From an uncultured Clostridia bacterium (GTDB lineage Bacteria; Bacillota; Clostridia; TANB77; CAG-508): a stretch of 9,363 nt of DNA. Positions 1-5,703 of the stretch are shown here, piece after piece (within the stretch, counting starts at the first letter, position 1; each line of letters starts with the position of its first letter). The stretch covers positions 1 through 9,363 of the forward strand of contig CAKPKI010000070.1 in the NCBI GenBank assembly GCA_934167135.1. The letters are read 5' to 3'. The position numbers and the translations under genes are program-made. The notes under the pieces are model-generated. The model was not told where the DNA came from. It saw nothing but the letters and a program-made list of their open reading frames with translations, and ran no database searches.

Positions 1-107
1 CAAATTAGAATTTCTTAAATTTTGTAATAAACCGAGGAATGTAATAAAAAGCTTATATTTCAAGGATTTCTTTGCATGAATTAAAAACAAACCATTAACC
101 AGTAATC
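1..107. other. Unassigned stretch at left edge
   Basis: This lies downstream of ytfJ on the minus strand. I see no convincing gene. One minus-strand frame stays open to the window edge and reads as a short hydrophobic segment, but it has no clear ribosome binding site or start and is too short to judge. I find no strong hairpin with a T-run after ytfJ, so the operon may continue beyond the window. Confidence 0.4.
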
Positions 108-620
108 TTAATTTATTTTTTCTTCTTGTTCTTTTATTTCTGGACTTTTAATTTTTTCATTATGTCTATTACGCATTTCATTTATAATCTTTTTAGTTCT
201 TGCTTCCTTTTCCTGTATAGATTTATTAAACATTTCATTTAATTTTTGCATTAAATCTGGAACATAGTCTAAAATTTTATCAAAACAAGAATCATGGTCA
301 ACTGGCATTAACTTTACATTTCCTTCTTGTACAACTAAAAAAGCAACTGGATTTATTGAAACACCAGCACCTGCACCACCTCCAAATGGCAATTTGTACT
401 GAATTTCTTCATCTTTATCTTTTTTATTATATTCTTTTAAAGTTTCTCCTCTGAATTCACTTCCACCAGCTGCAAATCCGAAACTTACTTTTGATATTGG
501 AATTATTGTTATTCCTACTTGAGTTTCTATTGGTTCTCCTATAATAGTATTTACATCTACCATATCTTGTATACTACTCATAGCTGTAATCATAAGATTC
601 TCTATTGGATGTTCGTTCAT
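108..620 (-). CDS. ytfJ: Sporulation protein YtfJ/GerW family
   Basis: A 170-aa protein of the Spore_YtfJ (GerW) family. In Bacillus, GerW is a forespore-made protein linked to germination receptor function; its biochemistry is not settled. Seen here: the N-terminal half has a GxPIET...TIIPISKVSFGFAAGGSEF pattern, followed near the middle by a glycine-rich PFGGGAGAGVSINPVAFLVV stretch, both typical of the family. The C-terminal third is charged (Glu/Lys-rich) and probably helical or disordered. The start was set at the ATG at 620 because a GGAGGAG site lies a few bases upstream; an upstream in-frame ATG at 644 has no comparable site. The upstream DUF2953 stop codon is only one base away and the binding site lies inside that gene, suggesting translational coupling. 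The YtfI-YtfJ pairing is also seen in Bacillus. The family call is firm; the exact role in this organism is inferred. Confidence 0.92.
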   Translation of the reverse strand: MNEHPIENLMITAMSSIQDMVDVNTIIGEPIETQVGITIIPISKVSFGFAAGGSEFRGETLKEYNKKDKDEEIQYKLPFGGGAGAGVSINPVAFLVVQEGNVKLMPVDHDSCFDKILDYVPDLMQKLNEMFNKSIQEKEARTKKIINEMRNRHNEKIKSPEIKEQEEKIN

Positions 621-621
621 T

Positions 622-1194
622 CTACTCCTCCGTTTTCTGTACATGAAAAATACTTCTTTCGTGTAACTTTTTGTTTATTATTATATATATATATTGCATC
701 AAATAAATAGAAATTATACAATTCAATTCAATTTTTATGAGATTTTTTCCAGAATAAATTGGAACTATCTGATATTTTGGTCTTTTTATAATTATTCCTA
801 ACAAACTTGATATTATCCCTATAGTAATTGCAGTAATACTCGCATCATATGTTCCTATTTGCATATACAAATCAATTTTTTTTATATCAATATCTATATT
901 CCTTAATAGCTCTATATAATTTATGTCTAGTTCTTTATTTTTAAAAACCTTAATGTCTATATCTTGTTTTTTTATTTTTAAGTTTGGCATTTTCATATTC
1001 CTTACATCTCTTCTTAAAAATTTGACTTTATTAAATAATAATAAGTAAATCTCAATTTTACTATCCTTATTAATTTTTTCTCCATTGTTTTTTTCTGTAT
1101 CTATTATTAAATTGTTAACTTCAATTCCAATTTTACTTGTATGTATTATAAAAATTATTAGAAACAATATTATTAAAGCAAAAAGAAAAAACAA
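622..1194 (-). CDS. DUF2953 (YtfI-like) membrane-anchored protein
   Basis: A 190-aa protein matching DUF2953, the family of B. subtilis YtfI, which sits next to ytfJ there as well. Function is unknown; the constant link to ytfJ suggests a sporulation-related role. Seen: residues about 1-20 form one strongly hydrophobic N-terminal helix, then a soluble portion. The family hallmark IGTYDASITAITIGIISSLL lies in the second half, followed by a conserved 'IVPIYSGKNLIKIELNCIISIY' type region (quoted in parts: Pro-x-Tyr, then alternating hydrophobics). I place the start at TTG 1194, because AGAGGTGA lies 5-8 bases upstream; a GTG at 1203 lies inside that ribosome binding site and is less likely. The gene sits 57 bases after scpA and ends one base before ytfJ, so the three look co-transcribed. 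Confidence 0.82.
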   Translation of the reverse strand: MFFLFALIILFLIIFIIHTSKIGIEVNNLIIDTEKNNGEKINKDSKIEIYLLLFNKVKFLRRDVRNMKMPNLKIKKQDIDIKVFKNKELDINYIELLRNIDIDIKKIDLYMQIGTYDASITAITIGIISSLLGIIIKRPKYQIVPIYSGKNLIKIELNCIISIYLMQYIYIIINKKLHERSIFHVQKTEE

Positions 1195-1251
1195 TATTAT
1201 CACCTCTTTTTATTGTATAATATTATTTTTTACATGGTTCTTATTTTTAAT

Positions 1252-2004
1252 CTATTTGTTTTTGTTTTTTTCTACTTCTATATCTCCAAATAATTCAGTT
1301 TGCTCTGTTATAACTTTGTTTCTTCTTGACATTTCTAACAATCCAGAAAAAGCTGTTACAACTTCTTTTTTTTCATGCTTTTTTGGTGAAAATAATTTAT
1401 TAAATGAAAACTTTTTAAATTTTATTAATGCTTTATACATTTTTTTTACTGTATCTCCTACTGAATAATTTTCTGTTATTGCTATTTTTTCAATATTTGA
1501 AGCATTTTCATTTATCTTTTCTGTATTTTTCTGTAATAGTTTTTTATAAGTTTCTGGTATAATTTTATTATCATATTCTTTTTCTATTTTCTGTTTTGGC
1601 AATTTTATTGTTTCAGGTATTTTGTAAAAACGCTTTGAATATTGTAGGAAATTTTCTTTCATTTTTTTTGTTATTTCTTTGTATCTTTTATATTCTATAA
1701 TTCTTCTTATTAATTCTTCTTCTGAAATTTCTTCTTCCTCTGCTTGTGGTTTTGGTAATAGATGTTTAGATTTTAAATATAATAAAGTCGATGACATTAT
1801 TAAAAATTCACTTGTTACCTCTAAATTTATTTTTTCCATTTGTTTTATATATTCTATATATTGATCTGTTATTTCACTTAGGTTAATGTCATAAATATCC
1901 ATTTTATTTTTATCAATTAAATGGCATAATAAGTCTAATGGTCCTTCAAAATTGCTTGTTTTTATAGAGTATTTTTTTGTTTCTAGAGTTAATATATTTT
2001 GCAT
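1252..2004 (-). CDS. scpA: Segregation and condensation protein A (ScpA)
   Basis: The 250-aa kleisin subunit of the bacterial SMC condensin complex, which bridges the two SMC heads and is needed for chromosome compaction and segregation. Seen: the N-terminal SMC-neck-binding part begins with FEGPLDLLCHLIDKNKMDIY (about residues 19-38), then the typical TSEFLIMSSTLLYLKSKHLLP segment near residues 85-105 (read in two parts: SEFLIM and LKSKHLLP). A Glu-rich linker follows, and a C-terminal winged-helix segment with AFSGLLEM and ITEQTELFGDIEV. Length is normal for the family. The ATG follows the recX TAA stop directly with no gap, and AAAGGGA lies 12 bases upstream, inside recX. The usual partner gene scpB is not next to it: the downstream neighbour is DUF2953. 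Confidence 0.95.
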   Translation of the reverse strand: MQNILTLETKKYSIKTSNFEGPLDLLCHLIDKNKMDIYDINLSEITDQYIEYIKQMEKINLEVTSEFLIMSSTLLYLKSKHLLPKPQAEEEEISEEELIRRIIEYKRYKEITKKMKENFLQYSKRFYKIPETIKLPKQKIEKEYDNKIIPETYKKLLQKNTEKINENASNIEKIAITENYSVGDTVKKMYKALIKFKKFSFNKLFSPKKHEKKEVVTAFSGLLEMSRRNKVITEQTELFGDIEVEKNKNK

Positions 2005-2454
2005 TTAAATTTTGTATCCCTTTCTATATAAATATTGCTTTATTTCTTCTTCTGAACAATCTGATTTTTTATTTTTGATTTTTTCTACACATTTTGTTTC
2101 ATATTCATTTAATTCTTCATAATTATTATCAATATATTGTTCTATAAGTTTTCTATCTAAACCTTTTGCCATTAATTTATATTTGATTTCTTTTATTGAC
2201 ATTGTCTTTAAATTCATATATTCTCTTACTTGTCTCTCAATAAAATCATAATCATCTATATATTTCGCTTCTTTTAGATATTCAATAATTTCTTCAAGCA
2301 TTTCGTCATCTATTTGTCCTCTAAATTTTTTTCTTACCTCTTCTTCTGTTCTTTTTTTATATGTTATATATTTAAATACTTTTGTTTTTTGTTCATCAAA
2401 TTTTTTTAATTTTTCAAAGTTTAAGCTACTTTCTAAATTTTCTATAATTTTCAT
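2005..2454 (-). CDS. recX: Regulatory protein RecX
   Basis: A 149-aa RecX-family protein. RecX proteins bind RecA and its filaments and restrain or modulate recombination. Seen: three-helix repeat units typical of the family, with KVFKYITYKKRTEEEVRKKF early, then EIIEYLKEAKYIDDYDFIERQ (the conserved L-x-x-x-x-Y-I-D-D core near residues 58-70), a KEIKYKLMAKGLD segment, and a C-terminal EIKQYLYRKGY repeat. Length fits the short Gram-positive forms. ATG at 2454 is preceded by AAAGGGA at a normal distance. It is the first gene of the run recX-scpA-DUF2953-ytfJ, and divergent from the gene starting at 2603. No strong promoter is visible upstream; the best minus-strand match, TTGCAA with TATAAA (2478-2504), has a short 15-base spacer. 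Confidence 0.88.
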   Translation of the reverse strand: MKIIENLESSLNFEKLKKFDEQKTKVFKYITYKKRTEEEVRKKFRGQIDDEMLEEIIEYLKEAKYIDDYDFIERQVREYMNLKTMSIKEIKYKLMAKGLDRKLIEQYIDNNYEELNEYETKCVEKIKNKKSDCSEEEIKQYLYRKGYKI

Positions 2455-2477
2455 TTTATTGTCCCTTTCTTATGTAT

Positions 2478-2504
2478 TTTATATTATTTTTTGATTTTTT
2501 GCAA
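2478..2504 (-). promoter_or_regulatory. Weak possible promoter for recX operon
   Basis: On the minus strand TTGCAA (2504-2499) and TATAAA (2483-2478) are separated by 15 bases, shorter than ideal, 24 bases before the recX start. It is offered only because it is the best match in the gap; an alternative sigma factor is equally possible. Confidence 0.25.
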
Positions 2505-2549
2505 TAATTTTCAAGTATATTTTGTTTTAAACAAATAATACTATAAATA

Positions 2550-2578
2550 AGTTTTATTTTGTTTTTATAAAATAAACT
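2550..2578 (+). other. Imperfect hairpin before the surface-protein gene
   Basis: AGTTTTATTTT (2550-2560) can pair with AAAATAAACT (2569-2578) with one bulged base, leaving a short loop. It sits just before the ribosome binding site of the 2603 gene. It has no T-run after it, so it is not an obvious terminator; it could be a leader structure or an AT-rich chance pairing. Confidence 0.3.
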
Positions 2579-2602
2579 AGATTAATGATTAAGGAGGTCA
2601 AT

Positions 2603-3043
2603 ATGAATAAGAAATCAGTTTTAATAATCGGTTTGATAATGGCCACAATTCTTATATTTGCTTCTACCTTAAGTTTTGCAACAGATGATAATGGTGTTAT
2701 GAATGGTGTTAATGACGCAGTTAACGGTGTTCGTAACACTATTGGAGGTGCAGAAAATATGGTTGAAGGTGCTGTTAAAGATGTTACTAATACTACTAAA
2801 AATGCAACAGATAATACTAATAATATGGGAATAACTCATAATAATACTCAATCTACAAATTATACTGCTAATAGAACGGCTACTACTGGTACTACTGCTA
2901 ATAATGGTTCATTTTTAGGTATGTCTTCTACAATGTGGACATGGCTTATTTTAGCAGTTGCAGTTGTTGCTATTATTGCTTTGGTTTGGTATTATTCAAA
3001 TCAATTAACTAGAAGCAGAAATTATGATGACAATGAGCACTAA
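2603..3043 (+). CDS. Secreted/membrane-anchored Asn/Thr-rich protein, unknown
   Basis: I do not recognise a family. The 146-aa product has a classic N-terminal signal peptide: MNKK, a hydrophobic core VLIIGLIMATILIFASTL, and a likely cleavage point after SFA (about residue 26). Residues about 30-60 carry a repeating pattern VNDAVNGVRNTIGGAENMV and then EGAVKDVTNTT, which could form an amphipathic helix. Residues about 60-105 are rich in Asn and Thr, like an extended wall-spanning linker. A second hydrophobic helix (MWTWLILAVAVVAIIALVWY) lies near residues 110-131, with a short charged tail. The predicted topology is one C-terminal membrane anchor with the middle part outside the cell. The ATG at 2603 follows AAGGAGGT at the right distance; the ATG at 2585 lies before that site and is rejected. 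It stands alone between recX (divergent) and a hairpin at 3060. Confidence 0.75.
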   Translation: MNKKSVLIIGLIMATILIFASTLSFATDDNGVMNGVNDAVNGVRNTIGGAENMVEGAVKDVTNTTKNATDNTNNMGITHNNTQSTNYTANRTATTGTTANNGSFLGMSSTMWTWLILAVAVVAIIALVWYYSNQLTRSRNYDDNEH

Positions 3044-3059
3044 TTTGTAAACAATTTGA

Positions 3060-3091
3060 AAAACTATTTTGGTTTTCATCAAAATAGTTTT
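3060..3091 (+). terminator. Hairpin after surface-protein gene
   Basis: A perfect 12-bp inverted repeat, AAAACTATTTTG (3060-3071) with CAAAATAGTTTT (3080-3091) and an 8-base loop, lies 16 bases after the stop codon. The T-run is only the four bases that close the stem, so termination strength is uncertain. Confidence 0.6.
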
Positions 3092-3098
3092 ACATAAC

Positions 3099-3127
3099 TT
3101 GACTTTTTGGTAAAAATCTACTATAAT
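3099..3127 (+). promoter_or_regulatory. Strong sigma-A type promoter for the 3241 gene
   Basis: TTGACT (3099-3104), a 17-base spacer, and TATAAT (3122-3127): five of six and six of six matches to consensus. The predicted transcription start is near 3134, which gives an untranslated leader of roughly 107 bases. Confidence 0.85.
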
Positions 3128-3132
3128 TTAAT

Positions 3133-3153
3133 AAGTAGGTAATTTACCTATTT
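3133..3153 (+). promoter_or_regulatory. Palindrome at the predicted transcription start
   Basis: TAGGTAATTTACCTA (3136-3150) is a 7-bp perfect inverted repeat around one central base, extendable outwards with a G-U pair and two A-T pairs. It covers about +1 to +20 of the predicted transcript. It could be a repressor operator, or a 5'-terminal RNA hairpin. Its exact reverse complement is the core of the terminator at 3792-3806. Confidence 0.6.
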
Positions 3154-3173
3154 GTATACTAAAATTTTAATTA

Positions 3174-3202
3174 AAAGGAGGGTAGTAACAATTATATTTT
3201 TG
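3174..3202 (+). promoter_or_regulatory. Orphan Shine-Dalgarno in leader
   Basis: AAAGGAGGGT (3174-3183) is a near-perfect Shine-Dalgarno sequence, but no ATG, GTG or TTG lies at a workable distance. Only ATT at 3191 is correctly spaced; from it a frame of eight codons ends with TAA at 3215-3217. It may be a decoy ribosome site, a rare-start leader peptide, or the relic of an older start region. The 11 bases at 3185-3195 just after it are complementary to the region after the gene. Confidence 0.4.
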
Positions 3203-3240
3203 AAACTCGAAATTTAATATCACTTTTGGAGGACATTTTT

Positions 3241-3765
3241 ATGGATAAAAAAAATTTACAAAGAGTTTTGCTTGAAAATAATATTAGCTATGAAACATTC
3301 AATAGAACCTGGCAAGTTATGCCAGAGTCCTGTAAAAATTTTTTAATCGAAAAGTGGGGCTTAAATGGTTCTGAGTATTGTAAAACAATTACTCAGTTAT
3401 CAAAAAAATCTGGAAAAACCTATTCAGAAACATTCAAACAGCAGGTGTACGCTATGTCAACCTTTGAAAAGTGTCGAAAATTAATTAATGTTTTTCCAGA
3501 CACTTATCATAGTGAAAAGGATGTAAACAATGCATGGGGATTACTTTATCTAATGGAATTCATATTCAAAGAAATTCCAGAAGGGAATTTCATGCAACTC
3601 AGAAACAGAATCATTGATGAGTTTCTGCAATTACTTCCTGAAAATGAAGGACTTTATTTAATAAAAAAGTATCTTCATTCAGAAGGTTTACCTTCTTCAG
3701 AGGAGTGCAGATTACTTGAATACACAGCCATTAAAGACTTAAAGGCTTTGGTGGCTGTAAAGTAA
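3241..3765 (+). CDS. Putative sigma-region-4-like HTH protein, unknown
   Basis: A 174-aa cytosolic protein that I cannot assign to a named family. Residues about 27-82 follow the spacing of a sigma-70 region 4 helix-turn-helix: MPESCKNFLIEKWGLNGSE, then TITQLSKKSGKT, then a helix ending FEKCRKLI, comparable to 'LPERE..VL..RYGLDGSE..TLEEIG...GVT' followed by 'ALRKLRKL' in real sigma factors. The match is degenerate, with Lys/Ser-rich substitutions in the recognition part. Residues about 131-172 (LLPENEGLYLIKKYL ... LLEYTAIKDLKAL) may be a second, more eroded copy. There is no region 2, so it is not a complete sigma factor; a DNA-binding regulator is the best inference. ATG at 3241 follows GGAGG (3229-3233). 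Sampled 60-base lines are 33-38% G+C against 22-27% in neighbouring smpB, and the gene has its own promoter and terminator, so acquisition by transfer is possible. Confidence 0.7.
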   Translation: MDKKNLQRVLLENNISYETFNRTWQVMPESCKNFLIEKWGLNGSEYCKTITQLSKKSGKTYSETFKQQVYAMSTFEKCRKLINVFPDTYHSEKDVNNAWGLLYLMEFIFKEIPEGNFMQLRNRIIDEFLQLLPENEGLYLIKKYLHSEGLPSSEECRLLEYTAIKDLKALVAVK

Positions 3766-3770
3766 AAATA

Positions 3771-3781
3771 ATAATTGTTAC
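3771..3781 (+). repeat. Inverted copy of a leader segment
   Basis: ATAATTGTTAC (3771-3781), just after the stop codon, is the exact reverse complement of GTAACAATTAT at 3185-3195 in the leader of the same gene. Together with the outer palindromes it gives nested inverted repeats around the coding region. Confidence 0.7.
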
Positions 3782-3787
3782 CCGGTG

Positions 3788-3820
3788 GTGCTAGGTAAAT
3801 TACCTAGCACTTTTCTATTT
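3788..3820 (+). terminator. Terminator of the 3241 gene
   Basis: GTGCTAGGTAA (3788-3798) pairs perfectly with TTACCTAGCAC (3800-3810), one central base between, so in RNA the loop is a few bases wider. It is followed by TTTTCTATTTTAT. The core 3792-3806 is the reverse complement of the palindrome at 3136-3150. Confidence 0.9.
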
Positions 3821-3824
3821 TATG

Positions 3825-3833
3825 TGTTATAAT
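3825..3833 (+). promoter_or_regulatory. Extended -10 promoter for smpB
   Basis: TG-T-TATAAT (TG at 3825-3826, hexamer 3828-3833) is an extended -10 element. No good -35 is seen; the expected place is occupied by the upstream terminator stem. Transcription would begin near 3840, giving a leader of about 16 bases that is just long enough for the GGAGGT site. Confidence 0.6.
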
Positions 3834-3855
3834 ATAAAAAAATATGGAGGTCATT

Positions 3856-4326
3856 ATGAATTCAAATACAAAACTAATTGCAAAAAATCCTGTAGCTTAT
3901 CATAATTTTAATATAGAGGACAAATATGAAGCTGGCATTGTCTTATCAGGTACAGAAATTAAATCAATTAGACAAAATAAAGTTAATTTAAAAGATAGTT
4001 TTGCTGGTTTTAAAGATGGAGAATGTTATGTTTATTCAATGCACATTAGTCCTTATGAACATGGTAACATTTTTAACAAAGATCCTTTGCGTGATAGAAA
4101 ACTGCTTTTGAATAAAAAAGAACTTAATAAATTATTCATGAAAGTTAAACAAGATGGATATACTCTAGTTCCAATAAGCTTATATTTTAAAGGTAGTTTT
4201 GTAAAATTAGAACTAGGACTTGGAAAAGGAAAAAAATTATATGATAAACGTCAGGACATTGCCAAAAAAGATGCTGAACGCAGAATGCAAAAAGCTTTAC
4301 GAGCTAATCAAAAAGGCGACTTTTAA
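3856..4326 (+). CDS. smpB: SsrA-binding protein SmpB
   Basis: A 156-aa SmpB, the protein partner of tmRNA in trans-translation, which frees ribosomes stalled on messages lacking a stop codon. It binds the tRNA-like end of tmRNA, and its C-terminal tail reads the empty mRNA channel. Seen: NPVAYHNFNIEDKYEAGIVL (about residues 11-30), GTEIKSIRQ (32-40), the conserved HISPYEHGNIFNKDPLRDRKLLL region (63-85, read in parts), and the tail motif KKLYDKRQDIAKKDAERRM (126-144). Length is normal. ATG at 3856 follows GGAGGT; the in-frame ATG at 3844 overlaps that site and is rejected. The tmRNA gene ssrA is not in this window. The stop codon overlaps the following terminator. Confidence 0.97.
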   Translation: MNSNTKLIAKNPVAYHNFNIEDKYEAGIVLSGTEIKSIRQNKVNLKDSFAGFKDGECYVYSMHISPYEHGNIFNKDPLRDRKLLLNKKELNKLFMKVKQDGYTLVPISLYFKGSFVKLELGLGKGKKLYDKRQDIAKKDAERRMQKALRANQKGDF

Positions 4327-4360
4327 AAATTGCCCCTTATTTTAATAAGGGACAATTTTT
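4325..4360 (+). terminator. Bidirectional terminator between smpB and fba
   Basis: AAAAATTGCCCCTTATT (4325-4341) pairs with AATAAGGGACAATTTTT (4344-4360) with one C-A mismatch. Both flanks carry A or T runs, so it can stop transcripts from either side of the convergent smpB and fba genes. It begins inside the smpB TAA stop codon. Confidence 0.9.
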
Positions 4361-4372
4361 ATTTTATAACAA

Positions 4373-5305
4373 TTATGCTTTATTTGCAGAACCGAAAACA
4401 TCTTTCATTTTATGTTCTACTGTTTGTTTTACTAATTCTCTTGCTGGTTTTAAATATTTTCTTGGGTCAAAAGCATTTGGTTCTTCTACAAATACTTTTC
4501 TTATTCCAGCAGTCATTGCTAATCTTAAGTCTGTATCTACATTTATTTTAGAAACTCCAGATATACTTGCTTCATGTAATATTTCATCAGGAACTCCTTT
4601 TGCACCAGGAATATTTCCTCCGAATTCATTACACATATTTACCAATTCTGGTATTACTGTTGATGCACCATGTAATACTATTGGAGTATTTGGAATTCTT
4701 TCTTTTATTTCTTTTAATATATCAAATCTTAATTTAGCTTCTCCTTTAAATTTATATGCTCCATGGCTTGTTCCAATAGCAATTGCCAATGAGTCTACTC
4801 CTGTTCTTCTAACAAATTCTTCAGCTTGATCTGGATCTGTATACATTGCATCTGATGCTGCAACATTAACATCATCTTCAATTCCAGCTAATTTTCCTAA
4901 TTCAGCTTCAACCACAACACCATGTGCATGAGCGTAATCTACAACTTCTTTTGTTAATCTAATATTTTCTTCAAAATCATATTTTGACCCATCAAACATT
5001 ACAGATGTAAATCCATTATCAACACACATTTTACATGTTTCAAAATCTGGTCCATGATCTAAATGTATTGCTATAGGAATATCAGGATGTTCCTCTACTG
5101 CTGCTTCTACCATTTTCATTAAATAATTTATTTTTGCATATTTTATTGCACTTGATGAAGCTTGTAATATAACTGGAGATTTTTGCTCTGCTGCTGCTTC
5201 TACAATTCCTTGAATTATCTCCATATTATTTACATTAAATGCTCCAATTGCATATCCTTCTTTCATAGCTTTTTGGAACATTTCTTTAGTTGTTACTAAT
5301 GCCAT
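4373..5305 (-). CDS. fba: Class II fructose-1,6-bisphosphate aldolase
   Basis: A 310-aa zinc-dependent aldolase that splits fructose 1,6-bisphosphate to glyceraldehyde 3-phosphate and dihydroxyacetone phosphate, in glycolysis and, in reverse, gluconeogenesis. Seen: catalytic Asp83 and metal ligand His84 in HLDHG (81-85), Glu135 in EAELG (133-137), metal-binding His181 in GTSHG and His212 in LHGAS, and the phosphate-site segment NVDTD (255-259). The N-terminal TTKEMF...GYAIGAFNVNNMEI block is typical. Length is right for the family. I chose ATG 5305 (MALVTTKEM) over a GTG nine bases upstream, because family members start at this point and AAGGAAG lies about 12 bases away; the GTG is too close to it. 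Tagatose-bisphosphate aldolase (GatY/KbaY) is a close relative, but a solitary gene with a consensus promoter favours the glycolytic enzyme. Codon composition is richer in G+C, as expected for high expression. Confidence 0.95.
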   Translation of the reverse strand: MALVTTKEMFQKAMKEGYAIGAFNVNNMEIIQGIVEAAAEQKSPVILQASSSAIKYAKINYLMKMVEAAVEEHPDIPIAIHLDHGPDFETCKMCVDNGFTSVMFDGSKYDFEENIRLTKEVVDYAHAHGVVVEAELGKLAGIEDDVNVAASDAMYTDPDQAEEFVRRTGVDSLAIAIGTSHGAYKFKGEAKLRFDILKEIKERIPNTPIVLHGASTVIPELVNMCNEFGGNIPGAKGVPDEILHEASISGVSKINVDTDLRLAMTAGIRKVFVEEPNAFDPRKYLKPARELVKQTVEHKMKDVFGSANKA

Positions 5306-5334
5306 ATTAATCACTCTTCCTTTCTTTTGCTCTA

Positions 5335-5363
5335 ATTGTATTTCTATTTAACAAATTTGTCAA
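5335..5363 (-). promoter_or_regulatory. Strong sigma-A type promoter for fba
   Basis: On the minus strand TTGACA (5363-5358), a 17-base spacer and TACAAT (5340-5335). The start of transcription should be near 5328, about 23 bases before the ATG. Confidence 0.85.
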
Positions 5364-5375
5364 TATTTAGTAACA

Positions 5376-5404
5376 AAAAAGTGACATTTATAATGCCACT
5401 TTTT
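5376..5404 (-). terminator. Terminator of the DUF1540 gene
   Basis: On the minus strand AAAAAGTGGCATT and AATGTCACTTTTT pair with one G-U and a three-base loop, and six T in total close the run. It overlaps the DUF1540 stop codon and separates that gene from the fba promoter 13 bases further on. Confidence 0.88.
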
Positions 5405-5567
5405 ATTGATTATACTCATAACTTCCACACATTGATTCATCAGATTCACATGTATCACAATCATCTGTTGGTATTACTTGAATTGATTGTAATGTACATC
5501 TTTTTGTATTTGAATCTTGATATGCACAACTTTCTACTGTACAATTAATTTTTTGATTTTCTTCCAT
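5403..5567 (-). CDS. Small six-cysteine DUF1540 protein
   Basis: A 54-aa protein, start MEENQKINCTVESCAYQD. It matches the DUF1540 pattern: 'I-x-C-T-V-x-S-C-x-Y' at residues 7-16, then R-C-T-L-x-S-I-Q-V at 23-31, then a C-terminal cysteine group. Cysteines are at 9, 14, 24, 37, 40 and 47. Such small proteins are common in Clostridia, often one or two copies per protein, and their function is not known; metal binding is a reasonable guess from the cysteine spacing. ATG at 5567 is preceded by AAAGGATGA. It is transcribed away from the 5704 gene and ends in its own hairpin, so it looks like a single-gene unit. I considered the SCIFF peptide (ranthipeptide precursor), but its SCxxxCxxxCxxxC core is absent and there is no radical SAM gene beside it. 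Confidence 0.85.
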   Translation of the reverse strand: MEENQKINCTVESCAYQDSNTKRCTLQSIQVIPTDDCDTCESDESMCGSYEYNQ

Positions 5568-5593
5568 TATATATCATCCTTTCAAATAATATT

Positions 5594-5606
5594 ATGACAA
5601 GGTCAT
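5594..5606. promoter_or_regulatory. Small inverted repeat in the DUF1540 upstream region
   Basis: ATGAC-AAG-GTCAT is a perfect 5-bp inverted repeat with a 3-base centre, between the possible DUF1540 transcription start (near 5619) and its ribosome binding site. It could be an operator, but it is short and I know no regulator with this site. Confidence 0.3.
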
Positions 5607-5625
5607 TTATCTTAGTATTACCACT

Positions 5626-5631
5626 ATTATA
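5626..5631 (-). promoter_or_regulatory. Possible -10 element for the DUF1540 gene
   Basis: TATAAT on the minus strand (5631-5626), about 60 bases before the DUF1540 ATG. The matching -35 position is only AT-rich, so this is a weak call. Confidence 0.3.
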
Positions 5632-5643
5632 TTTTTTATGCTA

Positions 5644-5673
5644 TTGTATATTTTTAAATTTTTTTTATATACT
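5644..5673 (+). promoter_or_regulatory. Possible promoter for the 5704 gene
   Basis: TTGTAT (5644-5649), 18-base spacer, TATACT (5668-5673): four of six and five of six matches. It would start transcription near 5680, some 24 bases before the ATG, and lies back to back with the possible DUF1540 promoter. Confidence 0.4.
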
Positions 5674-5703
5674 AATATTAATTATACTGAAAGGATTATT
5701 TTC

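Noticed and set aside
3060..3820. Insertion sequence or MITE
   Set aside because: The nested inverted repeats suggested it, but spacing differs between the two sides, no target-site duplication was seen, and the protein has no transposase motif. Kept only as an open possibility in the findings.
3844..3855. Upstream in-frame ATG for smpB
   Set aside because: It overlaps the GGAGGT ribosome binding site that serves the ATG at 3856.
3768..4360. tmRNA gene next to smpB
   Set aside because: ssrA often lies near smpB, and elements insert there, but no tRNA-like CCA end or tag-coding frame is present; only terminators occupy the gaps.
4330..4551. Plus-strand open frame coding for a hydrophobic peptide
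   Set aside because: It is antisense to the conserved C-terminal part of fba, has no ribosome binding site, and its Leu/Phe-rich composition is what the complement of AT-rich coding DNA gives.
5403..5567. SCIFF (six cysteines in forty-five residues) peptide precursor
   Set aside because: Six cysteines in a small clostridial protein suggest it, but the CX4C-X9-C-X12-C-X2-C-X6-C spacing and the INCTVESC motif fit DUF1540, and no radical SAM maturase lies beside it.
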